Source: Schistosoma haematobium
Taxonomy: Eukaryota > Platyhelminthes > Trematoda > Strigeidida > Schistosomatidae
Assembly (NCBI RefSeq): GCF_000699445.3
Contig: NC_067196.1
Coordinates: forward strand, 3,658,001 to 3,722,000
Length of the DNA: 64,000 bases
Direction: 5' to 3'
Below are positions 1-57,300 of the stretch, one piece after another (position 1 is the first letter of the stretch; every line of letters starts with the position of its first letter). The notes beneath the pieces are model-generated. The model ran no database searches, had not been told where the DNA came from, and saw nothing but the letters and a program-made list of their open reading frames with translations. The translations under genes and the position numbers were made by a program.

Positions 1-239
1 TAGAAACAAAAGTATAGAATGGATCAAATTATTAAACTAGGCCAAATTAACAAAAATTCATCATTGAAAAGAAAAATGTTATATCCTGGAGATCTTACTA
101 TGGAATGTTGAATATTTCGATGATGATAATAATGATAATAATAATAATAAAGACCATGAAGAGTTCTTGAGATTACAAGATAAAACAGAAAACAGTTATC
201 TTACAAACTGATGTGAATACAATAGAGAAAAGATCAAAT

Positions 240-286
<47 letters not shown>

Positions 287-1579
287 GATTCTCGTAACTA
301 ACGTAACATCTTATATCTGATATGTATAGAGATAGATATTGGATTTGAACAATTAAAGTATAATATGAAATAGAAGAAGAAAAGGAAAACAATGATTGAA
401 TTCTACATACCATAAATTGAATTCATATATGAAAAGAAAGTGTGAATAGACAATATACACAAACAATACCAAAGTGTACTTGACACAAACACATATACAC
501 AACAACAACAAAAACAACAAATCAGAAACAATAAGGACTTGAAAAAGAAAAGAGAAGAAAGAGAGGGGAGATGGAGAAAGAGAGAAACATATGGAAAGAT
601 TCATTTGCATAATATATGTTAAACTTGTGAAAGTATACGCATAATATATGAAGAAGAAGAAGAAGGAGAAAGAAATTTACATAAATCCATTATTGTCGAA
701 TTCACGTTTTCTTTTGTGTTTTCTTTTATGATTATTGTTTATTGATTTTGAAATTTTTTTGATGAATGTTGTTGATGATGAATTGGAGTTTGTTACTAGA
801 TGAGTTGATGTACAGAGATGGTGCTAAATATTGATTGTGGAAAAAAAAAAGTTAATCGGTCAAACACAAGATAGAACTTAGCACATGTTTAAAACAATTC
901 AAGTCTTTATACCCGATTAGTATAGCAAGATGAGTTCTAAAGTAGAATAGATGATAATAGTATTACTGATGGAAACAGAGAATATTAGGTATAAGATACG
1001 ATTAGAGGCGAAAATATAAATTAGTGAAATAGAAAAAAGTTATACAGAATTTAAGAATTTACGATTTAAGAAAAGATAAAGAGCGAACGCACTTGTGCCA
1101 TGAAGAATGATTTAAAACAATGTCACTTCAACTATCTAAACACCGGTTATAATAATCACGGGGAACCCAACCAGATGATCTGCACCTACTTACATGGACC
1201 AATTAGATAATCAGTGTCATCATGGACCTATCCATGTATTGGATTGTCCCTCCCTACCATTCTTTCAATGCATTAGTGTACATTAATCATTATCGCTCAC
1301 AAAATTAGTCAGTGGAATAGTGTACGTAATGCATGTCCTAACTACCTAATTCGATAAAAAAAATTCCCTACCTGATCAATCAACTTCTCATACTTGCTGA
1401 TGTTTGCCAAATAACAATGAAACCTAGGTCTATGGTTAGCTATCGACAACCTCCAATCAAATAAAGTATCAACATAGAGCACGTGAAATTCAATCACCTA
1501 AAATAGTCGCAACATCCTAGTTTAATTCACAAATTCCCATAACAACCATGAATGTAGCATTGGTCACTACTCAGGGATT

Positions 1580-1586
<7 letters not shown>
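1..1586. other. 3' flank of the SUCO gene, no recognised gene
   Basis: AT-rich unique-looking sequence. It contains an (AAT)n tract at 241-284 and short A/AG-rich tracts (530-680). No ORF with coding character on either strand. It may include the gene's 3' UTR on the minus strand. Confidence 0.5.
241..284. repeat. (AAT)n microsatellite
   Basis: About 14 uninterrupted AAT units. Confidence 0.95.

Positions 1587-1627
<41 letters not shown>
1578..1627. repeat. (TA)n microsatellite
   Basis: About 24 TA units, immediately 3' of the modelled stop codon in gene orientation. Confidence 0.95.
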
Positions 1628-1629
<2 letters not shown>

Positions 1630-1918
1630 CTGATACATTAGTACGTTGAAAAAGAAGCTGCGAGACCCCAATCCGGCACTTTAAGGTATTAAAGTGAACA
1701 CTCAACGACTAGAATCACTCATTTGGGTGAAACCATACTAGAACAAAACAACTGTTCTTTGCTTCTTGATTCCCAATGGTATTATAATTGAAATTCATCT
1801 ATGGCAAATACTATATAAAAATAAAAAACAAATCTTCACAAAATTCATTCATATAATAAGCTACAATAATTTTGTTGAATATCAATCATTGTCCATAACC
1901 ATAAATAGACCTTATCAT

Positions 1919-46558
<44,640 letters not shown>

Positions 46559-46839
46559 CTGAAAGTTTTACAACTAAGCATTGGGAATATATAAGAAGAA
46601 AACTTTTAAAGGGTCACTAGATAAACAATTTAGTTGACATACAATAAAAATGATGTGAATCCCATTAGTGTCCCCGTTTATTTGAATTGTTCATGGTCAT
46701 CTTTAAAGAAAGTTAAAACGACAAGGTTCAAATGGTTCAAATGGTTGTCAACGGAATAGAAGAAGCTTTCGATTAACGGGCTTGCGTGTCTTGTAACAAT
46801 GGATCACCAATACCTTCATGCAGGAATCTAGGTATATTA

Positions 46840-49800
46840 ATGATAAAAGAAGAAAAAGAAATTGGTGAATCATAGTAAGATACTATCCTTAGTCCTTAAG
46901 AATAGGCCAAGTTTCTTCTTAAAGGACTCCTGGGAAGTCGCTTGGACTAGCTCATTCGGCAGCGAATTCCAGCATTTTACAACTCTTAAGGAGTAGATGT
47001 TGTGTCTACAGTCCGTTCTGCTGTGTTATGTCTCCAGTTTCTGGGTGTCACCCCTTAGGTTTGTGTTGGAGCTAAACTTAAGTAGGTGTTTAAGGGGATG
47101 TTCAGAGGTGTTAAGGATACTGGAAGCCATTAGGAGGTCACCTCTAGGACGCCTATGCTCTAATGGGTAAAGGTTTAGTGATTGGAGGCGCTCTTCATAG
47201 GGCTTGAATTTGAGTTCCCGAACTGATTTCGTGGCTCGCCTTTGGATACGCTCCGGAGTGTCCTTATCCTTTTGGAGTGAGGGAAGAAATACCATGTTTC
47301 CGTACTCTAAATTGGGACAAAAACACTGTTGAAAATAATGTGGAAAGTTCTTTCGTCAAACTGGCCAAAAATGTTCTTCAATGTTACCAGTGTAGGGTTT
47401 GCTCGAAAGGCATTTTTGTCACAGCGCGCGACTTCAAATCGTACAGTACCAGCACTTCTAAATCTTTTTCAACTTTGGATACTTCTAGAGAGGAGTTTCC
47501 TAAATTGTAACCGTAGTCTGCAACATGTCTCAGATGGGCTACTTAACACTTTGAAGTGCTAAAGTTTAGTCCCTTGTCATCTGCCCAACTTTGAAATCGA
47601 GTCAGATCCTCCTGAAGTGTCAGTGTGTCCTCTTGGTTGCTCATCTTTCCCCAAAGTATCACATCATCAGCAAAAAGTAAAAAATCTAATGACACTTGGT
47701 GTGGAAGTTCGTTAATATGAATCAAGAAAAGAGGTCCTAGTGCTGAACCTTGGGGGACCCCACTGGGACCTTCCATAGCCTGAGTTAAAGTGAGGTTAAC
47801 CCTGATCTTGAAATGTCGATATTTAGATATGAGGTAGGCCAACCATTTAAAGGTGATTTGACACCCAAATGTTTGAGCTTGTTGATAAGACATATATGGT
47901 TGACCCTATCAAAAGCTTTTGATAAGTCAAGGTAAACGACCTCAACCCTCCCCTTGCAATCAAGGATGGTTGTCCATCTGTCCATCAAAGTGAGCAGGTT
48001 GATTATACAAGAGAGACCATTCCTGATACCACGTCGTTGGGGTGAAAAGAAATTTAATTTAATACATAGTCGTGTATATCGCCGCACATCAGGGACTCCA
48101 TAATTTTCGAAGGTATACAGAGAAGAGCTGCCGGTTGGTAGCTTGAAGTTTCGCTGCGTCGACGTCCTTTGAAGATTGGTGTGATGAGGGCCATCTTCCG
48201 AATTTCCGGTAATATGCCTCGTCTTAGCGAATGTGAGAACATCACGCTAAGCGATGTTGCCAGGATTGAAGATGCTTCCCTCAGTATAGCAGAATGAACC
48301 ATATCTGGACCAGGAGAAGTTTCCTTTTATAGGTGCTGCAGTTTCCGGTAGCTTTCAACAATATAGTTAATGTAGGTTGGTTGAAATGTCCGAGAGTACT
48401 GTTCAGCTAGAAGTTTAGCGGCGTCACCGTCACCATTAATCGGCCCATCAGGACCTAACGGTTGGGGAACTCCAGTTTTGTCTTGTTGAGATGAGGCTGC
48501 ATAACGGAATAAGTTTTTCAGATTGGAGTTAAGCTTTATCTGGTACTGAAGTCTGTCCTTCCTTATTGCCTTCGTGCATATGTTCCTGATATGCTTGTAT
48601 TGCATGTACGCACCGTTGTTATCAGTTCGTTTGTATTCTGCCCAACAGTGTCTTTTGCGGATTAACAAACGAAGAGTGGGATAGTGGGATGTCTTAGCTC
48701 AGTTTTCCTGGTAAAACTAAAGGCTAGGACGGCGTGATGGCATCTCCCTAAGGGAGCCAGGATTAAGAGGTTATCAATTAGGGATTCTTCGTTTGTACGT
48801 ACACGGTGTCTGACTGTTCGTCTAACAAGTTGTCGACTTTTCGAATAATTCGGATCCTCAATGGGGTTGAATAACCGAGCTTCAGTAGAGTTTTCACCTC
48901 CAATATAAGTATGATTCGTGAAATTGACTTTAAGAAGATTAAAGTTCCCTAGAATCGAGATACGAGTGAATCCTAGATGAATAGAGAGCTATAATCCTTC
49001 CAGTATACGAGTGTCGTACTCGATGTCAGCAATGGGCTTCCTGTAGATGACTCCAACTTAGCACCTCGAGGTGGAAGGCAATCTTACTGAGCACCATACG
49101 GATTCATCAAGAATGATAAACTCTCGGTTGTGCACTTGATGTACCTCCATTCAGGATAGTAAGTATAAGGCTACTCCATCTTCAATTCCTATATTTCTGA
49201 CATTGCAAAACAAATACATCCCGAGTATTGCTAGCTCCCGGTTCGTAAACTGAGAAAATATCCAAGTTTTAGATATTCCAATCAGATGAGGATTGTTAGC
49301 ATTACTGTGTTCACGTAGCTCATCCATTTTATTCGATAAACTCGCGGCGTCCATGTGGAAGCAGATTATGCTTACAGTTTGAAGCGCGTGACGTTCTACG
49401 TCCTGTTTGTCTTTATGAGTCGTATGTGGGTGTGTTATAACTTGTAGCCTGTGTGCCCTGTTAATGTATGACGTAACGATACCGCTAATTAGAGGACAGT
49501 GAATTACCAACCGGACCAACGACGCATAAAACACGTGCGAGAAGTCTAGAGTCCTGATTGGGACCTAACAGGGTGAACATGTAGCCTACCTACACAAAGT
49601 TTTCAGTGTCGGTAGCCCTTGTCCTTCCCACGTTCTTTTATGATTAAGACGGTCCACAAGTGAAATGGTCAGCTCCAACTTCCCTTTGTGCTTGATACTG
49701 GCGTCATGTGGCCTATCCGGATGCATATGGATTCCAGGTCTGCTGGCACGGGATGCCTCCAGAGTTGCATCCGCGATATGAGAGAATGGGAAGGTTATCT

Positions 49801-50150
49801 TTATCAGCCGCGGTTTAGAATCTTCACCCTTCTTGGCAAGTCTCATCACTTGTTGAGTCAATATATTTTTGAGCTTTAAAGAGTTCTTGGTGAATTTCCA
49901 TTCCCTAATATCAGAGTTTGTGTTGTCAGGGTCCATGTTTTCCGGCACACCTTGCACAATGACATTTCTTCCACAGGACAACTCGTGAGATTCCTTAGGG
50001 ATGTCCCGGACGATATTGAGCTCAGAATACGGTGTGTCAAGCAGTATTCTTATATTCCCATCTGATTTCAGTAAGTGACTAGATAGTTGGATAACGTCTG
50101 TAGAGTTAGCGAATGTTACACGAAATAGCTTTGGGTGATTTGGATGCCCA
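46840..50150 (-). mobile_element. CR1-like LINE, nearly full length, decayed
   Basis: Minus strand in order: ORF1-like segment (RNVIVQGVPENMDPDNTNSD; 49981-49586), endonuclease start (CFHMDAASLSNKMDELREHS NANNPHLIGISKTWI; 49400-49250), eroded endonuclease (49150-48680), and RT beginning AEYKRTDNNGAYMQYKHIRN. Then PIFKGRRR, VYLDLSKAFDRVNHICLINK L, SGVPQGSALGPLFLIHINEL, FLLFADDVILWG, and a C-terminus ERIQRRATKSVRELKFKPYE ERLQSLNL. The FADD box is intact, but at least four frameshifts separate the blocks. The 3' UTR ends near 46840. Order and motifs fit the CR1/SR1 group of schistosomes. Confidence 0.88.
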
Positions 50151-51745
50151 GAGTAAAATTACACATACGAGATTCAAGTTAGAAAAAAGTAACAAAGACT
50201 TAACTGATTCCATTGAGAAAAGAATCACCAAAGTACTTAGAGACCTACTAGAGAAGATGATCGATAATTGTACTTACAATAACCTACGACATCATGGGTC
50301 TCATTTGCTACACATGTATTATTTTCCTGAAAATACATAACCAAGATAACCCCCTTTGACTTATTCTGTCAATGGTCAGTTCACCACACCACAAAGTTGC
50401 ACGATGGCTGGCAGATAAATTAGAACCAATTCGTCAACGATTAGCCTCCTATACACTAAAGGATTCATTTGTATTTGCTGACAGCAGGAATCAAAAACAT
50501 TGCTGGTAAGTTTATGGTTTCATTTTGATGTGACATCATTTTTTACAAAAATAACACTACTTGAAACCATAGACATAATTTGTCAGCATCATGACATCCT
50601 ACCTCTACCAGCAATAGAATTTAAACGACTGTTACTCATGTGTACAAAAGATGTTCAGTTCCAGTTCAACAATACTATATACCGACAAACCGATGGTGTA
50701 GCAATGAGAAGTCCGTTAGGCTCTGTCCTAGCAGACATTTTCATGGCGAACCTCGAAAGAACCAAGCTCAAGCGAGCGATTGATGAAATGACGTATTATT
50801 CGAGGTATGTTGATGATACCTTCATCGTATGTAATAATCAACAACATGCAACAAATCTGCTTAAATGTATCAATGAAGCTCATCCAAATATCCATTTCAC
50901 TATGGAACATGAAAAGGAAAACAAGTTCCATTTTCTCGATATCGCGATGAAACGACGAAAGTATGGTACAGTTCAACGCTCAGTTTATAAGAATGACACA
51001 TGGAATGGAAGTTATCTCAATTTCAATAACTTTTGTCCAATCAGTTACAAAAAGGCACTGGTCAAAACATTGTTTCACAGAACAGAAAGAATATGTACTT
51101 CCGATACACTAGAAGAGGAAGTTATGAATGTTAAAAATGTTTAAACAATAATGGATACCCACTGAAATTTATTGAGAAATATGGAAAACGTGAAGATAAA
51201 AAACTCAAATGAATTACAGCAAATAAGAAGCCTATTTAAGGCCAGATCTTTGTATACAAAAAGAAACAGCGATAAATCTTTCTTTGCCTTGGTAGCATTC
51301 CCCCCCCTTTTATGTACTACGTCATTCCAACTCTTTCTGAATTTTATAATTGCATCATTCATAACTGACCAATTTCAATTCATATCTCTCTTTATTACCA
51401 TTATTCTATTTTAAGTTATTTCATTGCCTAATAATCTAATGTGTTTTAATTTCATGATTTCTGATCACTATTTCAATGTTCTGGAACCTTCCATCTCAAA
51501 CTCTGTATATTCGGAACAAGAAGAAATTTATGGCCTCATTAACTCTAACGAAATCTTTGCTACATCATGTTACATATATCCATCCTTCATCACCCTCTGG
51601 TGAATAAACGTGTCAATATCTACAATAACGTCGAATTTAAAATATTTTAGGTTGTAGGCAGCTGATGAGAACCTAACGAAATAAAATGAATTCTTATTAT
51701 TCCGCACCAACCTTTGTTCTTGCTCTCTTTAAAATAATAAAGGGA
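50150..51745 (+). mobile_element. Penelope-like element, RT present, endonuclease deleted
   Basis: N-terminal helical segment (KSNKDLTDSIEKRITKVLRD), a broken stretch (50340-50500: KVARWLADKLEPIRQRLAS in one frame), then an open RT frame 50500-51144 with GVAMRSPLGSVLADIFMANL and SRYVDDTFIVCNN. At about 51225 the linker AAGCCTATTTA jumps to the last endonuclease codons (CCAGATCTTTGTATACAAAA), removing ~400 bp with the GIY-YIG domain. The 3' UTR and hammerhead-like motif follow. Directly joined to the CR1 5' end at ~50150. Confidence 0.87.
51650..51712 (+). ncRNA. Hammerhead-like motif in Penelope 3' end (copy 3)
   Basis: GGCAGCTGATGAGAACCTAA CGAAATAAAATGAATTC; same layout as at 6451 and 33191. 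Confidence 0.45.
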
Positions 51746-54550
51746 ACTATGTGTATGAAAACTTATTCTGTAAGAAAGATATTCCTTGTTGCTTACGGGG
51801 AGGTTATCGCTTGTCCTAACGATGGCGACAAAATTTAGTCTCAGGTGTTACAGTGGCTTCTATGTATTATCGAGGAATTTTTTAAACCTGTACGCTATCA
51901 AATATAATGTGAACTGTGAGTTGATATTTTCGATTTATTATGGAAATGGAGAGAGGGTATTCAATAAGTCCCTCTAATCTTCATAGATTGAGGAATGTGT
52001 TTTACCGCGTGCCGGTTGATCCTCCAATATCTATGAACATTTGAACTTGAATACCTCCCGACCATTTGTGAAAGACGAGACAATTCCTGTAACTGCCTTT
52101 GTGTTTATTTAAATTTGCGATGTGCCGCTGACACAAGCCTTAAAGTGATCGCTATGTAACATTTATCCAGACTAGATTTTAAGATTCTGTTTATAAGGCT
52201 TGTGTGTGTCCCTTTTGTGGTAATTCGTCCGTATGTGTTTTATGCTATGATGAAACCCTACACGTAACCATAGTTATTATCTTGAATGCTTTGTCTGGTG
52301 GGTCTTCTGATAGTAAGAAACCGGTTTATTTTCCCAAAATAGTCACTCCCTTGACGCTATTCTTTTTTATTACACAAGATTTGAACAAATAGTTTTGTTT
52401 GGGTGACAGAATAACTCCCCTAGTTTGTCACGGATATGTTTCCTCTTTGACGAGCTACCCCTTTTGTCTTCTTTGTAGACTTATCTACCCATTATATTCT
52501 GTGCGAAATTCGTTGAGTGACTCAGCGGCTGCATAGCCAAGTGTTTCCATTCGTTCAACATTTCCTATGATTTATATTTATAACCACTTTACTTTACGAG
52601 TGTTTTTGGTTGTGTGAGAAGCAATCACGGGAAGCTATTCAAATATTCAAACATCGATGGCTTTAACGTAACACTAGCGTTGGATAGATTTCGCTCTTGA
52701 ATGGAACATTTCTTTAAATGATCAGACCTTTATGATTTTACTAGCTTGGGTAACGTTATGTATGACCCTTTAGTTGTCTGAATATTTTTTAAAGCATTAG
52801 CGTCCCACCTGTTATGGAACCATAAAGACCAATAAGACCAGTCGAAGTCTTACCTCAGGTCCTACGTTTAACCATAGGGTGACCAAAAAATTGGATTAGA
52901 GGCGTTCCATAATGATGGACATTAATTGTCACAGGAATCAACTGGCCAAAAACAAAGACCCCTTTAAGTAATGAAAACCACACTGTAGCGCAGATTTACG
53001 TCGCTAGTGATATGTGTAAGCAAAGAAGGGAAAGTTTAAAGGAGTTTCCAGAAAATAGGTATACAGGAACACCACCTACTGCTATAAAAGGATACAAAAG
53101 AAATGACCTTATCACTTGTTTTTTTATTAGTAGAAACCAATGATTCTGTATTCCGACGCAATTTTCGTGCGAGGTGGGTCCACTGCCGTCGAAAAGCCAC
53201 AGTGTCCGTGTAGTAATGCTGGTTTGTGCTAAATCTTTCATCTTCGTGATTCTAGTATAGACAGAGTATGAGAATAACCGATCGGTCAGTTCGGCGAAAG
53301 TGAAATTTAAGGCCATGAGAAGACTAAATGCTAGGTCATACATCCCGACCATTATGGCTTGCAGAGGATCAGTCGGAAATGTGCTCGCGGAAGCCATAAC
53401 CTAAGTGAGACTACCGACTGCAAAGCACACATTGATCAAGTGAATTAGAAAGGAGCAACGGCCGGGTGTTCGGAGTAACAGTGGTAATATAGCACTTATC
53501 GCACCAAAATTAGAGACGCTGGACAAAATCTGTCATTCTCGGAGCAACGAGAGCAATGGTCTGCACTGTCTCACCCGATTTTGCAAAACCAGATTTGGAT
53601 CCATGAGACTGTAGTGGTATAGGTCCTAACCACACAATCCTCAAAGCTGAATATGAATGATGGCATGTCTCAGCCTTGGAGGCGTGATCATCCTCGCGTA
53701 ACATTACTTTTATTCATATTAAGTGTATTGTTCTGTCATCAGCCTAAAGGTATTCTTTAGAAACTAACCATTATATCGCTGATTGTTACGATACGACGAG
53801 TAAGGCCAGACAATTATGTGACTTCCACGTAAGATCTTACAGATTAGGTAGTCACATCATGACGTATCTACAATTTTGGGGTCGGGTCTAGTTTTATAGC
53901 TGTACTAATAGCGAAATCTACCACAATTCTACAAGACAATATCAGGTAGTTTACCAAAATATATTTAAGTGTCAGTTGATCACGATCAATATCCTGTTGC
54001 CCTTAGCCTCTCGAACACATCTATAGTAAAAATGAAATGACACTTGGTCTCAACCACATAGCCCTTCGAACTTCACGTACATCAACTTAAATTTACAATG
54101 AACGTCGAATAGCTGATCATGCTTCAGTATCGTTTGATGTTTTTCTTAACAAAATGCCGATATGGAACTAGAGTATTTGATTCAAAACCAAGATAGCTAA
54201 CAATGACCGACATCTCACTACGCATTCCCGGACTATCGACCCCCACATTGCCAACTATTCATAAACATTTGTTTAGGTTAACTGAAGTACACCTTCACAA
54301 CGTTTGGCTGTAACGTCGGTTCCCGGGAAAGACACTTCTAATTGCTAGTACCAGTAAGATGGCATAAATTAATTTCGTGCACCCTGTACAAAGGGCTGAG
54401 TTTCTGTTATTGTTTGGTATTCATGGTCAGCTTTGACAAATTATATGATGAATCTGTAGACGACAAATATTGATTACCCTGAGTGGCATCAAACATTCAT
54501 TTCTTACGTTTGAATAGATTCAGATATAGAAACAAGCAGAAAGCCAACAG
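51746..54550. other. Unassigned 2.8 kb, probably old transposon sequence
   Basis: No recognised domain. Minus-strand reading frames at 53397-52996 (MASASTFPTDPLQAIMVGMY ...) and 53704-53510 look open, but no motif supports them. No SUCO exon recognised. It may include upstream SUCO exons too short to see. Confidence 0.3.
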
Positions 54551-54554
54551 CTTA

Positions 54555-55627
54555 CTTACACCTGATACTCCCAATGGAGCACAGGCTGCCCACCAGCATT
54601 CTCCGACACACTCTGTCTTGGACCTTCCTTCCTAGTTTTATCCAATTGTTGTTCACTCTTCTCATGTCTGTCTCCATCCCGTCTTCTGCTCTGGTTTGCT
54701 CTCTCACAAAATAGGTTGTTGCTGATAGTGTCTGACCAACTGATCCAAAGTATTTGGCGTATACAACTGTTAATATACAGTTGTATCTTCTGTATGATGG
54801 GTTTCGTAGCCCTCCGAGTTTCCACCCCATACAGTAGAACAGTCTTGCCATTTATATTGAAAATTCTGACTTTGCTGTTGGTTGACAATGTTTTTGAGTT
54901 CCAGATGTTCTTCGGTTGTAAATCTGTGCCTTCACATCTGCATCAGATTTGCCGTTTTCATCAATGATGCTGTCCAGATATGTAAATGTTTTTATATCTT
55001 CAAATGCTCCTCTGTCAAGTGTGATTCGATTGGTGCACTCGGTATTGTATCGAGGAATCTTGCTTTTCGTTTTTTTCCGTTTGTGTAAGTCGAAACTTAC
55101 ATCTGTTGTGGCTGCTACTACACTGGTCATCTTCTGCAATTTTTGTTGCGTGCGCGATAGAAGAGCCAGATCATCTGCGACGTTTAGATTGTCCAGCTGG
55201 ATCCCAGATGTTCACTGTATCCTATGCTTCCCCTCAGATTTTGACGTCTTCACGATCCAGGAGATCACAAGGAGAACGAGAAAGGGTGAGAGTAGGTAAT
55301 CTTGCGTGACACCGGTCTTTGCTTTGAACGAGTCTGTGCGTTGTCCTCCATACATGATTTTTCAGTTTAATCCGCCATAGGAATTCCGTATGATATTGAC
55401 TGTCGTCTCAGGTGCGCCGTAGTGTCGAAGAAGCCTCTATAGTGTTGCCTTGTCCACGCTATCAAATGCTTACTCTTATTCAGTGAAGTTGATGTTGAGT
55501 GACGAATTCCACTCAATCGATTGTTCTACAATGATCCGTAGAGTTGCGATTTGGTCGGTACACGATCGATCCTTACGGAATCCAGTCTGTTGGTCTCGAA
55601 GTTGGGCGTCTATGGAGTCCTTAATTC
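54555..55627 (-). mobile_element. RTE-like LINE (type B), RT palm to C-terminus
   Basis: Minus strand: QQTGFRKDRSCTDQIATLRI IVEQSIEWNSSLNINF, A-F-D-S-V-D, GGQRTDSFKAKTGV, VADDLALLS (palm box with V-A-D-D), ITLDRGAFEDIKTFTYLDSI IDENG, then VRIFNINGKTVLLYGVETRR and a decayed tail. Frameshifts and stops make it inactive. Broken by a SINE at 55628. Confidence 0.85.
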
Positions 55628-55906
55628 GATAGCATTCGATCTGCACTAATAGGGACTAGACAAGCATGAGATTGATCACCACCCAGTGATCAATCAATTG
55701 TGATTACATCTCAGTCCTACAGGAGGTTAGTCACGGCTCGGATAGCTCAGTGGTAACGTCTCTGACTGTGAAGCTGGGTGACACGAGATCGAATCCGCCA
55801 GGGAGCACCAGTTCCCTCAAGATTACAGGTACACCTTGCTGACGAGTGCCAAGTAGCACGAAACCCGGGTCCAGGGTTTCCTGTTGACTACCTCCAACCA
55901 CCATCT
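55628..55906 (+). mobile_element. Hammerhead SINE, type b, complete with target-site duplication
   Basis: 279 bp flanked by the 12-bp direct repeat AGTCCTTAATTC at 55616-55627 and 55907-55918. Contains a palindromic leader (GATTGATCACC..CAGTGATCAATC), a tRNA-like head with A-box TAGCTCAGTGG and B-box GATCGAATCC, then the ribozyme and the end CTACCTCCAACCACCATCT. Inserted in the RT gene of the type B LINE. Confidence 0.92.
55834..55876 (+). ncRNA. Hammerhead ribozyme, intact (type b SINE)
   Basis: Stem I CCTTG/CAGGG, core CTGACGA, stem II GTGC/GCAC with loop CAAGTA, GAAA, stem III ACCC/GGGT, cleavage triplet GTC. Every conserved position is present; self-cleavage after the GTC is predicted. 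Confidence 0.82.
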
Positions 55907-56335
55907 AGTCCTTAATTCTGTTTAACAACACCCCGTTGAAGACTGTCCTGGTATTGAGAGAAAAGTGACGCCCCTCTAGTTATCACAGTTGCTGGGATCG
56001 CCTTACTTTGACATCGTGACCAGGTGTCCTTCTTTTTAGTCTGTTGGTACCTGTTCTTCTTCCCGAATCTTGCTGAGGAGAATGTGGAGTGCCTTTTCAG
56101 TTACTGCTATGTCTGCTTTCAGTGCCTGTGCTGGAATGTTGTCTAGTCCCGCTGATTTGCCGCTCTTGATTTGTCTGATGGCCATGCTTATTTCTTTCAT
56201 CGTTTATGGGTCAACATCGATTGGGAGGTCCGTGGGTGCTGCTTCAATGTTGGGTGGGTTCAGTGGGGCCGGTCGACTCAAACGTACATCATCCAGACTT
56301 GACTTACTCTGTTAATGTCAGTTCAGAACGTTCGG
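55907..56335 (-). mobile_element. RTE-like LINE (type B), N-terminal part of RT
   Basis: Continues the element left of the SINE. In broken frames it shows P-T-L-K-Q-H-P-R-T-S, A-W-P-S-D-K-S, K-K-D-T-W-S-R-C-type remnants of the finger domain. Confidence 0.75.
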
Positions 56336-56339
56336 CCCT

Positions 56340-56700
56340 GCAATTGCCCTTAACCGAGGAACTATAAATCCCATTTAGCCAATTTTATCCAATAGATCAG
56401 AGTGTGGCACGGTATAAAACACCTTGAGAACGTTCACGAACAATTTATGTACAGGGTATGTTTTATCCATGGACTTTGTTGAGACGTCGGTTTCTGACAA
56501 CGTGTATATGACATTACCTGCCTTTCCCGAAGCCGTGTTGTGCTCCATTAGAGCTTATGGACACATAATCCCCTTCATTTGGTCATCCACTACATCCCCT
56601 AATAAATCCAAAGGTGGGGAAATTAGGATTACCGGGTTGTGGCAGTTGTTATCCTTTATCGCCTCTTCCTTGGAGTTCGGGTAAGAAATATCTTTCGTCA
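56340..56700 (-). mobile_element. CR1/jockey-like RT remnant
   Basis: Minus strand reads KTYPVHKLFVNVLKVFYTVP HSDLLDKIG, like the RT block (V-x-x-L-F-x-D-F-x-K-A-F-D-T-V-P-H-x-x-L-L). It is preceded by LMEHN, with the catalytic D positions already replaced (N and Y). Old and inactive. Confidence 0.5.
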
Positions 56701-56966
56701 CATCACTGTGTACTTTAACCAGTTCTATAGTGCTGATAGAGTATAAAGTGCACTAGAGCGACTCGTATAAAATTATTTCAAAACACAAACTCTATATCCG
56801 ATTTAAAGGGCTCTAATTTGAGAAGGAGAACAAATTTTATTAAAAATACGAAATGCCTTAAAAAATACAGTCTGTACCAAACAGCAAACGGAATAGTTAA
56901 CACATAAGACTTTGATAAAAATGTTGTCCAAATGAAGATTTGTGGAAATTTTAGTAAATTAAGAGT

Positions 56967-57185
56967 CGAATTCATGAGTTGATTTAAGCTAGACCACAAT
57001 GGGAAACCTGGAAGCACTGGACAGTTGTTTCGTCCCTATACGGAACTCCGCTGCAGCTTGCACCCACGATCCAGCATGCGGTACCTGGAACCAGGACCTT
57101 CGGCATCGCGCGCGAACGCTCAACCCCCAGGCTACTCAGACGACATACTACGGTGGTAGTGTCTAACTTAAATAATCCATGATAT
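56967..57185 (-). mobile_element. Hammerhead SINE, type c (minus arm of inverted pair)
   Basis: Complement has the tRNA-like head (GAGTAGCCTGGGGGTTGAGC), CAGCGGAGTTCC..GGGACGAAACAACTG and the tail GCTTAAATCAACTCATGAA. The first core box is mutated (CAGCGGA). Confidence 0.75.
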
Positions 57186-57194
57186 ATCGCAACT

Positions 57195-57300
57195 GTCCAC
57201 CATTGTCTTCAGTCAGTCTCATACTTGAAAGACGCTGCCGTACAGTGTTTCCAGGTTTTCCATAGTGGTCTAGTTTAAATCGACTCCTGAATGCAGCCAC
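57195..57300 (+). mobile_element. Type c SINE 3' fragment (plus arm)
   Basis: TTCCAGGTTTTCCATAGTGG and TCTAGTTTAAATCGACTCCT mirror the tail of the preceding copy. Confidence 0.65.

Noticed and set aside
353..610. Phe/Leu-rich open frame on the minus strand
   Set aside because: It is the complement of an AG-rich tract (530-600); low complexity, no motif.
47277..47562. Plus-strand open frames across the CR1 element
   Set aside because: Shadows of the minus-strand LINE polymerase.
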